Shown piece by piece: positions 25,530 to 34,348 of a DNA stretch of 64,000 nt. A program made the position numbers and the translations under genes. The stretch comes from CAITNM01 sp037138055 (GTDB lineage: Bacteria > Pseudomonadota > Alphaproteobacteria > Paracaedibacterales > CAITNM01): contig JBAXJB010000004.1 of NCBI GenBank assembly GCA_037138055.1, positions 12,801 through 76,800 of the forward strand. Direction: 5' to 3'. The first letter of the stretch is position 1. Each line of letters starts with the position of its first letter. A model generated the notes under the pieces. That model saw only the letters and a list, made by a program, of their open reading frames with translations, was not told the DNA's origin and did no database searches.

Positions 25530-25939
25530 TGGCATACTGGCTAGTAAAATCTGAGCCCAGTGCATGGTCTTGGGATAATCAAGTAAAGAAAAAAATCACC
25601 CATTGGGATGGCGTGCGAAATTATCAAGCACGTAATTTTCTAAAGCAAATGAAAATAGGTGACCTTTGTTTTTTCTACCATTCAATTACCGGAAAACAAA
25701 TTATGGGTATTGTGAAAGTTTGCGCATCATATAAAGATGACCCAACCGATGGAACAGGCAGATTTGGCATGGTTGATATGGAATATGTAAAGCCTTTAGA
25801 AAAACCAGTTACTTTGGAAAAAATTAAAAAAACAGCCCAATTACAAGAATTGGGCTTAATCAAGCAGTCACGGCTTTCAGTTATGCCGGTCACACCTGAG
25901 CAGTGGGATTGTATTATTAGTCTTAGCCAACGGCATTAG
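25529..25939 (+). CDS. EVE-domain protein
   Basis: A 136-residue single-domain protein of the EVE/PUA-like superfamily (thymocyte nuclear protein 1 type). The N-terminal YWLVKSEPSAWSWDNQ and WDGVRNYQARNFLKQMKIGDLCFFYHS are diagnostic. EVE domains bind modified bases in nucleic acids, and bacterial copies are thought to act in RNA or DNA modification sensing. It starts on the last base of the gpsA stop, an arrangement that indicates coupled translation. Its end overlaps the convergent thrS by 17 bases. No defence genes are adjacent, so housekeeping is the simplest reading. Confidence 0.9.
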   Translation: MAYWLVKSEPSAWSWDNQVKKKITHWDGVRNYQARNFLKQMKIGDLCFFYHSITGKQIMGIVKVCASYKDDPTDGTGRFGMVDMEYVKPLEKPVTLEKIKKTAQLQELGLIKQSRLSVMPVTPEQWDCIISLSQRH

Positions 25940-27836
25940 CTTCCGCATACAATTCTTGCATCGCTTGTTCAAAAGACATTACGTTTTGCTGTTCTCCACC
26001 TAGTTTACGAATCGCTACGGTTTTTTCTTCGGCTTCGCGTTTACCAACTACATAAATGTATGGAATTTTCTGCAAAGAGTGTTCACGAACTTTATAAGGA
26101 ATTTTTTCATTACGTATATCAAGTTCTGCCCGTATACTTTTTGCTTTTAGTTGTTCACAAATATTTATGGCGTATTCATTCGCTTCCGTTGTAACGCTTG
26201 CAACAACCACTTGAACTGGTGCTAGCCACACAGGAAATTTCCCAGCGTAATGTTCAATAAGCACGCCAATGAAGCGCTCCATTGACCCTAGAACTGCTCT
26301 GTGAAGCATGACTGGTCGATGCTTTTGACCATCTTCCCCTACATACGTAGCGTCTAAGCGCTCTGGTATACTGTAATCAACCTGTAATGTTCCACACTGC
26401 CATTCGCGACCTATGCAGTCTTTCAAAACGAATTCTAGCTTCGGACCATAAAAAGCACCTTCACCGGGGTTTAAGCTATATTCAATGCCTGCTGCTTGGG
26501 TTGCTGCTTTTAAGGCTTCTTCTGCTTTGTCCCAAAGTTCATCAGTGCCTGCACGCTTTTCAGGGCGATCAGAGAATCTTACTTTAAAACTATCAAATCC
26601 AAGATCTTTATAAATACCTTTTAACAAATCGCAAAAATCTTTAGTTTCTGAAATAATTTGCTCGGGTGTGCAGAAAATATGCGCATCATCTTGCACGAAG
26701 CTACGCACACGCATAATGCCGTGCAAAGAACCGCTTGGTTCATTGCGGTGACAAGAACCAAATTCAGCCATCCGTAATGGCAAATCACGGTAGCTTTTCA
26801 GACCTTGTTTGAAAATTTGCACATGGCATGGACAGTTCATTGGCTTAATGGCCAGAACTTTGTCTTCGTCATTTTCTACGGTGTACATGTTCTCACCGAA
26901 TTTTTCCCAATGCCCAGATGCTTCCCATAAGGAAAGGTCAACTAACTGCGGAGTTTTGACTTCAACATAACCAGCTTTTTCCATACGACGACGCACAAAA
27001 TTTTCTAGCGTACGATAAATCGTCCAACCCTTAGGGTGCCAAAATACAGAACCAATTGCTTCTTCTTGCATGTGGAAAAGATTAAGTTCTGCACCAAGCT
27101 TACGGTGATCGCGTTTTTCGGCTTCTTCTAACATATGTAGGTATTCATCTAGCTGTGCTTGAGTGGCCCAGGCAGTGCCATAGATACGCTGTAACATTAC
27201 ATTGCGGTGGTCACCACGCCAATAAGCACCAGCAAGCTTCATAAGCTTAAATGCGTGTCCTACTTTTTTTGTTGATGGTAAATGAGGACCGCGGCACAGA
27301 TCAATAAAATCTCCCTGCCGGTACAAGCTAATAACTTGACCTTGAGGAATTCCTTCAATAATTTCTGCTTTAAAATTTTCACCCATGTTTTTGAAAAAAG
27401 GAATTGCATCGTCGCGGTTCCATTCTTCGCGAACAATTGGAATATCAGCATCAACCAATTCGCGCATGCGCTTTTCTATGGCTGGTAAATCATCTACCGA
27501 AAGAGGCTTTTTAGGGTAAATGTCGTAATAAAAACCATTTTCAATAGCAGGCCCAATGGTTATTTGAGTATCTGGATATAAATCTTTTATAGCTTGCGCA
27601 AACACGTGCGCAGCGTCATGGCGAATAACTTCAAGCCCTTCTTCTGTGGCTTTAGTAATAATTTCAATTTGGGAACCATCTGGAACGGGTTGATTTAAAT
27701 CTTTTAAATCACCATTTACCCGTATTGCAACAGCTTCTCTTGCGAGTTTTGGTGAAATTGAAAACGCAACTTCTTCACCTGTTGGTAATTTATCAAATAC
27801 TTTTTCAGAACCATCTTTTAAACGTAGGGAAACCAT
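25923..27836 (-). CDS. thrS: Threonyl-tRNA synthetase
   Basis: A class II synthetase of 637 residues. The N-terminal TGS domain (residues 1-60) is followed by the editing domain with HDAAHVFAQAI (HxxxH) near residue 75 and the C-x-x-H zinc ligands of editing (CRGPHLPS). The catalytic core carries the motif 2 loop (RNEPSGSLHGIMRVRSF) and zinc ligands MNCPCHV. Motif 3 is in HRAVLGSMERF, and the C-terminal anticodon-binding domain follows. Length and all domains are standard. No T-box-like leader is visible in the 60 bases upstream. Confidence 0.97.
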   Translation of the reverse strand: MVSLRLKDGSEKVFDKLPTGEEVAFSISPKLAREAVAIRVNGDLKDLNQPVPDGSQIEIITKATEEGLEVIRHDAAHVFAQAIKDLYPDTQITIGPAIENGFYYDIYPKKPLSVDDLPAIEKRMRELVDADIPIVREEWNRDDAIPFFKNMGENFKAEIIEGIPQGQVISLYRQGDFIDLCRGPHLPSTKKVGHAFKLMKLAGAYWRGDHRNVMLQRIYGTAWATQAQLDEYLHMLEEAEKRDHRKLGAELNLFHMQEEAIGSVFWHPKGWTIYRTLENFVRRRMEKAGYVEVKTPQLVDLSLWEASGHWEKFGENMYTVENDEDKVLAIKPMNCPCHVQIFKQGLKSYRDLPLRMAEFGSCHRNEPSGSLHGIMRVRSFVQDDAHIFCTPEQIISETKDFCDLLKGIYKDLGFDSFKVRFSDRPEKRAGTDELWDKAEEALKAATQAAGIEYSLNPGEGAFYGPKLEFVLKDCIGREWQCGTLQVDYSIPERLDATYVGEDGQKHRPVMLHRAVLGSMERFIGVLIEHYAGKFPVWLAPVQVVVASVTTEANEYAINICEQLKAKSIRAELDIRNEKIPYKVREHSLQKIPYIYVVGKREAEEKTVAIRKLGGEQQNVMSFEQAMQELYAEANAVG

Positions 27837-27896
27837 AAAACAAAAGAACTAGATATCTGTTTCATTTGTAGCACGAAAAGGTTACTAGAATAAAGA

Positions 27897-29879
27897 TTAT
27901 GAATCCATCATTTTGATAGCTTCGCTTATTTCATTATCGGCCCCACCTTCAACACCTTTAGATCCCATATCTTCGACCGACCAATAGATATTAGGGATAT
28001 CACCCGTTCTAAATTCACGATAAATTGTGGACAAACCCTTCATAATTAACGCAGAGTTTGGAACAGTACTAAACCAGCTAATGTTTTTCAGCTGAAGTTC
28101 ACGTACTTCTGGGCTCATTCGTTTTCCATCGTTCAGCATATTTGCATCTTCTTGCATTTTTTCTGTTGGACGAAGAGTCATCATGTACACAACAGATTTA
28201 CGTACGCTATTTGTTGTATCATTTGAAAAGAGCATACTAATTCCCGGAATTTGACCAAGCACAGGAGTGTAACTTTTCGATGAATTATCTTCTCTATCGT
28301 AGATACCAGCTAAAATAGTAGTTTCACCAAATGCTAATTCTACCGTTGTGCACACTGAACTATGGTTTATTTGGCTATAACTAGACGCAGTAGCTGAAGC
28401 TGCGCCGCCAAAACCTTGAAGGTCATTAATTGTGTTACCTTCTACACGAACATCAAACTGAACCTTTAAAACTCCATTTTTATCTTTTCTAGAACCAACA
28501 GGTGTTACAGTAACACGGTATCCAACTGGCAACCTTTCAATGCTGTTGGTGCCCGTACCAGATGCAATATTTGCAACTAAATCAGTACCAGCAAAAAATT
28601 CAGAAATTTTACCAACAGCAGCAAGCAAGGTTGGCCTTGCAACAACTTCTATTCGTGCATCTGTTACATTAAATATGTTCAAAGAATAAGCTGCCCCAGC
28701 TGCCTGGCTCAACCCAAACCCTTGAGTAAAACTCTTTGAATCAGAACCATTGGGACTTTGCCCCTTCATGTTATGCCATGTGCGTGTGCTTGTGTATGTT
28801 CCAGGATTCATAACAATATTAATTGAATTTAAAATATTAGTACCTTTTGAAGTCTTTCCTTGCTCACTTACCCGCATAATTGCGCAATCAACCACAAAGG
28901 TATCAGGGTTTTTAGGGTCATAAGCACCAAGCTTTTTAGCAATTGGAGTTGCCGCAGTCCCGCCACCAACGCCTGCCAAAGGATCAGCCCCTGCTGCATC
29001 ACTCGAATCATCTCCATCTGATCCTGATGAATCATCATCTGAATCGTCATCTCCTGAATCGTCGTCAGATGCAGCGGTTAGGATTAAATTTGGATTATTA
29101 TGAACATTCATCCATTGATGTAATCGTCTATCAAGATATCCATCTGCTTTTTTATTTGCAGCTATATACTGCTTTCTAAAATTTTGCACTTCCAAAGGTT
29201 GATTAAGAGCAGCAGCTATCATACTTGCAGCCTTTAACACAAATGGATTATTGGGTGCCATGCTGACAGCCTTCGTAATAGTCGCATAAGCAGTTTTTAA
29301 ATCATGGTTATAATAAGAAGCAGCTGCCAGTGCATATAATGACTTCACATCAGGTTGCTGCAGTAAAAGAACTTCTGCAAAGCTCTGTTGAGCTTTATTG
29401 TAATCTTTTGTTTGGTAATGCATGTAGCCTAAACGCTTGTGAGCCAGCACATTCGATGGGTCATAAACAATCGCATAGCGAAAGCCCATTAATGCCAAAT
29501 CCCTAGCAGCGGAATCACCCGCAGCTGCTTTATGCAAATAATTCAAGCCATTGAGAAAATGAAGGTATGAGTTTGCGGGATCGTCAAGCAAAGCTGTGTT
29601 AAAGAGTTTTGATGCTTCTTGATATTCACCCCGTTGCATTGCATAAATGCCTTCTTTAACTTCAGAAGCGATAGAGTTTTTTTCAAGAATGGACTTTACT
29701 TCTTCAGCTGAAACTGATGGCAGCTCTTCCTTGCTAACCTTTGTGAGATCATCGCTATCACTAAAGTCGTTTAGTTGAGCAGCACTACCTGCAGGATCAA
29801 CAGTTTGCATTTTTTCAGCATTGTTCACACAAGCGCTTAAAAATAGAAAAAAAGAAATCGTATAAATTGAATATCTCAT
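27897..29879 (-). CDS. TPR-secretin lipoprotein (type II/IV-pilus-like secretin)
   Basis: A 660-residue outer-membrane protein. The signal peptide has a lipobox LSAC (Cys17). Residues ~75-240 form TPR-like repeats (GEYQEASKLFNTALLDDPANSYLHFLNG; AHKRLGYMHYQTKDYNKAQQSF). Residues ~270-296 are an Asp/Ser low-complexity linker, followed by a secretin domain. That domain includes DARIEVVARPTLLA near residue 410, a G-ETTILAGIYDRE block, PVLGQIPGISMLFSN and the final VVYMMTLRPTEK, all typical of GspD/PilQ/MshL C-termini. Secretins form export pores in the outer membrane. No pilin, ATPase or platform gene is nearby. TPR domains are usually on a separate pilotin; here they are fused. Confidence 0.85.
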   Translation of the reverse strand: MRYSIYTISFFLFLSACVNNAEKMQTVDPAGSAAQLNDFSDSDDLTKVSKEELPSVSAEEVKSILEKNSIASEVKEGIYAMQRGEYQEASKLFNTALLDDPANSYLHFLNGLNYLHKAAAGDSAARDLALMGFRYAIVYDPSNVLAHKRLGYMHYQTKDYNKAQQSFAEVLLLQQPDVKSLYALAAASYYNHDLKTAYATITKAVSMAPNNPFVLKAASMIAAALNQPLEVQNFRKQYIAANKKADGYLDRRLHQWMNVHNNPNLILTAASDDDSGDDDSDDDSSGSDGDDSSDAAGADPLAGVGGGTAATPIAKKLGAYDPKNPDTFVVDCAIMRVSEQGKTSKGTNILNSINIVMNPGTYTSTRTWHNMKGQSPNGSDSKSFTQGFGLSQAAGAAYSLNIFNVTDARIEVVARPTLLAAVGKISEFFAGTDLVANIASGTGTNSIERLPVGYRVTVTPVGSRKDKNGVLKVQFDVRVEGNTINDLQGFGGAASATASSYSQINHSSVCTTVELAFGETTILAGIYDREDNSSKSYTPVLGQIPGISMLFSNDTTNSVRKSVVYMMTLRPTEKMQEDANMLNDGKRMSPEVRELQLKNISWFSTVPNSALIMKGLSTIYREFRTGDIPNIYWSVEDMGSKGVEGGADNEISEAIKMMDS

Positions 29880-30026
29880 TTGTGCAGATGTGCTCTTCCA
29901 TATTCTTTCTATAGCGTAACCTATAGAATAGACATATGTATATATAAAATTTTACTAAATATTATTGAATCTACTATTTTTTTTTGTTTCAGATAATGTT
30001 ACAATTCCTCAAAATTGTTTCATCTT

Positions 30027-30596
30027 TCAAAGAGCCGTCAAATCTCTGTCGTTATCAAACAAAAACCTACTAACAAATCTTGTTAGTACATACTTGTGAT
30101 ATTCGCGTAATAAGTGAAAAAGCCCCACATCATCCGCCTCAACAATAACCGGAAAAAGTTGTATTTCAGGCATTGTTTTTTTAAAAAGCCAAAGACTTCT
30201 TGGCATATGAAATCGACTAGTTACTAGAGCAATTGTTTTAAACTGGTGGCTACGAACCCAAACAGCTGATTCTAGTGCATTTGAAAATGTGTTTACGGCA
30301 CCGTATCCAATGTCAGTAAATTGATAAAGGTGATCATAGCCTTTAAGTTGCTTGTCTTTTATAACAGAAAGATTGACGACTTTATCAACACCAGAAATTA
30401 AAATACGCTTAGCATGCAATTGATTAAAAAGTGCCATTCCTGTTTGAATTCTGTCTTTTCCACCGGTTAGAATAACAATTCCATTAACCTGATTTTTAAC
30501 AGGGGAAAAATGCTGAGTCGCTTGCTGAAAATCAAGCAAACCATATGACCACACACAAAATGTGACAAAAAGAACAAGTAATTTTAAGCGCATGAC
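30027..30596 (-). CDS. DUF218 / YdcF-like protein following ftsX
   Basis: About 189 residues with one N-terminal membrane segment (MVMRLKLLVLFVTFCVWSYG), then a DUF218 domain. Visible blocks are GIVILTGGKDRIQTGMALFNQ, ILISGVD, GYGAVNTFSNALESAVWV and IALVTSRFHMPRSLWLFKK. The open frame extends upstream to 30821, but that part runs through ftsX in another frame. The ATG at 30596, overlapping the ftsX end by 13 bases, fits the domain and the coupling. The ftsE-ftsX-DUF218 order is conserved in Alphaproteobacteria, where plsC often follows; it does not here. A role in envelope biogenesis is inferred. Confidence 0.8.
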   Translation of the reverse strand, partial: VMRLKLLVLFVTFCVWSYGLLDFQQATQHFSPVKNQVNGIVILTGGKDRIQTGMALFNQLHAKRILISGVDKVVNLSVIKDKQLKGYDHLYQFTDIGYGAVNTFSNALESAVWVRSHQFKTIALVTSRFHMPRSLWLFKKTMPEIQLFPVIVEADDVGLFHLLREYHKYVLTRFVSRFLFDNDRDLTAL

Positions 30597-31471
30597 CATA
30601 ATTTTTTTAACAGACCTGTTGTCAGTACATATGTAATACCAACCCCAACAACAAGACAAGAGCATGGTAACAACAAATACAATAGTAGTGAAGGAGCTGC
30701 AAAACCATAAGGGAAAAAGGCCATGTGCTGTGTAGCCATATAAATGACCCAGCAGGCAACACTTGCTCCAAAAAAGCCATATATTGAACTTAGAAAAATA
30801 CACCTTGCCATAAACCAACAATATAATTTCTTGATGTAAATTGGAGTTGCTCCTAGCAATGAAAGACGTTCAATATTTTGTTCTTGTTGAGCAAAAATGG
30901 CGCGAGTCATCAGCACCATAACGGCCAAAAATGCAACAATAAAGCAAACGATAATGCTGTTTAATATGTAACTTAAAATTTGAAATGATGAGACAAATTC
31001 TGCAGAGTAGCGCGGTTGAGTGTATACCTGTGCATCTGGAACCATCTCTTTAATTTGTTTTTCGATAAGATCTACTTTTTTTTGAGATGATGACTTTAAA
31101 TTCAATTCAATAAAAATAGGAAATGGAATGGATTCTATCCATGATTTACTTGAAGTAGACTGAGGACTAAACATTCTCTGAAATGATTGCTCATCAATCT
31201 TTTTAAAGCTTTTAACAAGAGGAGATTTTTTTAAGAACTTCTCTAATTCTGCAGTGTCTTCTTTCAATTGTGTGGCACTACCACTGTAAGGAATAAGTAC
31301 ATAATTTTCTTGTTCAGGACTAAATTGCCATGCCTTTATAAAATCACGAACTCCATTTGAAGAAATACTCGCTAAGTAAAGTAACCCAATTAAAACCGAC
31401 AATATCAACATAAAAGTACGACGATTTTTATCGTATAGAAGTGGAAGGTCTTTTGGCATTGAAAACATCAT
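30584..31471 (-). CDS. ftsX: Cell division protein FtsX
   Basis: Membrane partner of FtsE, 295 residues. One membrane helix near residues 20-38 is followed by a periplasmic domain (about 40-165). Three further helices make the FtsX/MacB-type C-terminal permease fold (SYILNSIIVCFIVAFLAVMVLMT, the basic loop AIFAQQEQNIERLSLLGATPIYIKKLY, and two final helices). FtsEX links the divisome to cell-wall hydrolases. It overlaps ftsE by four bases (ATGA), and its own end overlaps the DUF218 gene. Sequence divergence is high, but topology and context make the call firm. Confidence 0.88.
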   Translation of the reverse strand: MMFSMPKDLPLLYDKNRRTFMLILSVLIGLLYLASISSNGVRDFIKAWQFSPEQENYVLIPYSGSATQLKEDTAELEKFLKKSPLVKSFKKIDEQSFQRMFSPQSTSSKSWIESIPFPIFIELNLKSSSQKKVDLIEKQIKEMVPDAQVYTQPRYSAEFVSSFQILSYILNSIIVCFIVAFLAVMVLMTRAIFAQQEQNIERLSLLGATPIYIKKLYCWFMARCIFLSSIYGFFGASVACWVIYMATQHMAFFPYGFAAPSLLLYLLLPCSCLVVGVGITYVLTTGLLKKLWSCA

Positions 31472-32205
31472 GCCTTCCTCATTAGTTGTGCAGTTAAGCT
31501 AGATGTTCCTCTTAAAGCACTGTATTCCCTGAGATCTCCATGTCTTAAGCGATATTCAGTATACCCTTTAGATGCAACAAGCTGTCGATTATGGGTTGCA
31601 ATAATGACTGTTGTTCCCATTTTGACTAATTCTTTAAATAACCCTATTAATCGTTTTGATTGGGCTTCATCAACATTTCCTGTAGGTTCATCTGCCAATA
31701 ATAATTTTGGTTTTCGAATGACTGCGCGTGCAACTGCTACTCGTTGTTTCTGACCTTCTGATAGTTCTTTAGAAAAGCGCTTTAAGTAGTCACCAAGTCC
31801 AGACCAAGCAAGCAATTCTTCTGCATACATATTTGCTTTTTTTGCGGTCACTCCCTGTAATTTCAAGGCTAATGCTACGTTTTCTTGAATGGTCAGGTGT
31901 TCAAAAAGTTCACAATTTTGCTGAACAATGCCAATTTGCTGGCGAAAGTCTGGCAGAGAGTTAATATTTAAATTTTTGGTATTAACCCCAAAAACACTAA
32001 TATTTCCAGTTGTAGGCAACAATCCATTATAAATTAATTTTAGGAATGAGGTTTTCCCCATTCCACTGTCCCCGGTTAAAAAATAAAATGAATGAGACCT
32101 AAAAATAACGTTAACCTTATGCAAAACGTCTTGTTTTGATCCTTTATAAGAAAAGTTCACATCTTGAAAATGAACTAATGGAGAGGACTCTTCAGCAAGT
32201 TGCAT
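31468..32205 (-). CDS. ftsE: Cell division ATP-binding protein FtsE
   Basis: An ABC ATPase of 245 residues. Walker A is GDSGMGKTSF, the Q-loop region is IGIVQQNCELFEHLTIQENVALAL, the signature is LSEGQKQRVAVARAVI and Walker B is LLLADEPTGNVD. The H-loop His is in VIIATHNRQLV. SxGxxQRVAxARA with DEPTGNVD and the adjacent ftsX identify it as FtsE rather than LolD. A C-terminal extension after residue ~215 has no known role. It is the first gene of the ftsE-ftsX-DUF218 unit and lies just downstream of tRNA-Arg. Confidence 0.93.
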   Translation of the reverse strand: MQLAEESSPLVHFQDVNFSYKGSKQDVLHKVNVIFRSHSFYFLTGDSGMGKTSFLKLIYNGLLPTTGNISVFGVNTKNLNINSLPDFRQQIGIVQQNCELFEHLTIQENVALALKLQGVTAKKANMYAEELLAWSGLGDYLKRFSKELSEGQKQRVAVARAVIRKPKLLLADEPTGNVDEAQSKRLIGLFKELVKMGTTVIIATHNRQLVASKGYTEYRLRHGDLREYSALRGTSSLTAQLMRKA

Positions 32206-32229
32206 GATTAATTTCTCGTAAAATAATTC

Positions 32230-32306
32230 TGGCGCACCCGATACGATTCGAACGTACGGCCTTTGCCTTCGGAGGGCAACGCTCTATCCAGCTGAGCTAC
32301 GGGTGC
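32230..32306 (-). tRNA. tRNA-Arg (anticodon CCG)
   Basis: A 77-base cloverleaf with encoded CCA. The acceptor GCACCCG pairs with CGGGTGC, the D arm has GCTCAGCTGGATAGAGC, the anticodon stem TTGCC/GGCAA encloses CTCCGAA (anticodon CCG), and the T arm has GTTCGAATC. It reads CGG codons. Confidence 0.96.
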
Positions 32307-32442
32307 ACTTGGTGAAATGTAGCGGTATTTACACCCATTGCCAAGATAGAGATACTGATGCTTTTTCATTACTGACATTGTCATTCACTATATCAGTAAG
32401 CGCAATAGAAAAATTCAATCAAAAGAAGAGCAAGTTTCAAAA

Positions 32443-33546
32443 CTATCCTTGAAATATTCGCTCGTAAATTTTTTGTAAAGTTTCCAAATCACTAACAGGC
32501 ACACATTCATCAACATGGTGAGCAGTTTTGTTCAAAAGGCCTAATTCAATAACAGGACAGATTTTGTGCATAAAACGTGCATCTGAAGTTCCACCTGATG
32601 TTGAACAGATAGGCGCAACACCAGTTTCAGCTTCAACGGCTTTTGATACTATATTCGCCCATTCGGGAGATGTAGCAATGAATGGTTCTGCGGATGGTAG
32701 TGGCGTTATTGAAAAAGCAACTTTAAACTGTTTTTCTGCTTTTTTAGCTATCGAATTAATATGTTGTGTTAATGATTCAAAGCTATGTTGAGTATTGAAA
32801 CGAATATTTACGGAAGCATAAGCGGTGCCTGCAATTACATTGTAAGCACTGTTTGGCATATTCAATTTTACAATTTCTAAGTTGCTAGGATCAAAGTCAG
32901 CTGTGCCTTTATCAAGAGAAGTTGAAACCAACTCACCAAGAAACATAATCATTGGGTTTGCTGCATTATTTGCCAAGTGTGGATATGCGACATGACCTTG
33001 ATTACCTTGAACAGTTATGTCGAAGCTAATGCTGCCGCGCCTGCCATTTTTAACGGTGTCTGCAACCTTATGAACTGATGTAGGCTCACCCACCAAAGCA
33101 AAGGTAGGAATATGATTGTTTTCTTTTAACCACGGAATAACTTTGGCTACACCATCTTTAGCTGGGCCTTCCTCATCTGATGTAAGCAGAATACTGATTG
33201 ATCCATTTGTTTTTATATTTGGTATGGCTGCTAAAAATGCTGCTATGGACCCCTTCATATCAACCGCACCACGGCCATATAACACACCATTTTCCACAAC
33301 ACCTGAAAATGGATCATGCGTCCAACCATCACCAGTTGGCACCACATCAACATGACCAACATACATAATGTGCGGTACGTCTGTTCCTTTTCGGGCAAAC
33401 AAATTATCAACATCGCCAAATGGCAATCTAGATACTTCAAACCCAAATAATTCAAGATATTGCCCAATAAAATCTAGACATTCAAACCCCTTGGGGGTAA
33501 CTGTATCAAATTGAATAAGTTTTTGAGCAAGCTCTAGAACATTCAT
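32443..33546 (-). CDS. dapE: Succinyl-diaminopimelate desuccinylase
   Basis: An M20-family metallohydrolase of 367 residues that removes succinate to give LL-diaminopimelate. Motifs seen are MYVGHVDVVPTGDGWTHDPF (zinc His and catalytic Asp), GRGAVDMKGSIAAFL (bridging Asp), LTSDEEGPAKDG (catalytic Glu pair) and STSGGTSDARF near the C-terminus. It is the last gene of the ppx-dapF-recJ-dapD-dapE unit, two bases after dapD. It shows the succinylase branch of lysine and cell-wall diaminopimelate synthesis. Confidence 0.95.
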   Translation of the reverse strand: MNVLELAQKLIQFDTVTPKGFECLDFIGQYLELFGFEVSRLPFGDVDNLFARKGTDVPHIMYVGHVDVVPTGDGWTHDPFSGVVENGVLYGRGAVDMKGSIAAFLAAIPNIKTNGSISILLTSDEEGPAKDGVAKVIPWLKENNHIPTFALVGEPTSVHKVADTVKNGRRGSISFDITVQGNQGHVAYPHLANNAANPMIMFLGELVSTSLDKGTADFDPSNLEIVKLNMPNSAYNVIAGTAYASVNIRFNTQHSFESLTQHINSIAKKAEKQFKVAFSITPLPSAEPFIATSPEWANIVSKAVEAETGVAPICSTSGGTSDARFMHKICPVIELGLLNKTAHHVDECVPVSDLETLQKIYERIFQG

Positions 33547-33548
33547 GA

Positions 33549-34346
33549 TTAATCTCTCAATAATTCATTAATGCCGGTTTTTGAACGGGTTTTTGCGTCA
33601 ACGGTTTTAACAATGACAGCACAGCTAAGGTTGACACCACCTGATGAGGGAAGTGACCCAGGAACAACTACTGAATATGCAGGAACTCGCCCAAAGTAAA
33701 TAGCACCAGTCTGGCGATCAATAATTTTTGTCGACGCACCAATAAACACACCCATGCTGAGTACAGCGCCAGTTTCAACAATAACACCTTCGGCAACTTC
33801 AGAACGCGCCCCGATAAAGCAATTATCTTCAATAATAACAGGAGCTGCCTGCACAGGCTCAAGAACTCCGCCTATTCCAGTGCCGCCAGATATATGACAA
33901 TTTTTTCCAATTTGCGCACAAGAACCAATTGTTGCCCATGTATCGACCATGGTTCCTTCATCAACATAAGCGCCAATGTTAACGAAGCTTGGCATTAGCA
34001 CAACGTTTTTCGCAATATACGCACCGCGACGTACAACCGAACCTGGCACACTACGGAATCCTGAATTTAAAAATTGATCAGCAGTCCAGTTGTCAGACTT
34101 TAAGGGAACTTTGTCAAAAAATGACGCAGGGTAACCTTGCTGTAATTTATTAGAATTTAAGCGAAATGATAGCAAAACTGCCTTTTTTAGCCACGTATTA
34201 ACCTGCCAACCATCAGCGATTTTTTCAGCAACACGAATTGCACCTGTATCAAGCTGCTGAAGCGTTTGCTCAACAGCATCTCTTAGCTCATCTGTTACAG
34301 TCAAATTCGCTACATTATCCCACGCGGCTTCTATAATTTTTTGCAT
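33549..34346 (-). CDS. dapD: Tetrahydrodipicolinate N-succinyltransferase
   Basis: A 265-residue left-handed beta-helix acyltransferase using succinyl-CoA. The N-terminal helical domain (1-100) is followed by hexapeptide repeats. Recognisable blocks are PGSVVRRGAYIAKNVVLMPSFVNIGAYVDEGTMVDTWATIGSCAQIG, ISGGTGIGGVLEPVQAAPVIIEDNCFIGARSEV and PSSGGVNLSCAVIVK. Length and motifs are standard for Proteobacteria. Two-base gaps on both sides (recJ upstream, dapE downstream) mark it as part of a tight operon. Confidence 0.96.
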   Translation of the reverse strand: MQKIIEAAWDNVANLTVTDELRDAVEQTLQQLDTGAIRVAEKIADGWQVNTWLKKAVLLSFRLNSNKLQQGYPASFFDKVPLKSDNWTADQFLNSGFRSVPGSVVRRGAYIAKNVVLMPSFVNIGAYVDEGTMVDTWATIGSCAQIGKNCHISGGTGIGGVLEPVQAAPVIIEDNCFIGARSEVAEGVIVETGAVLSMGVFIGASTKIIDRQTGAIYFGRVPAYSVVVPGSLPSSGGVNLSCAVIVKTVDAKTRSKTGINELLRD

Positions 34347-34348
34347 AT

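Noticed and set aside
30597..30821. 75-residue N-terminal extension of the DUF218 frame
   Set aside because: It runs through ftsX in another frame; the DUF218 domain and its membrane segment begin at 30596.
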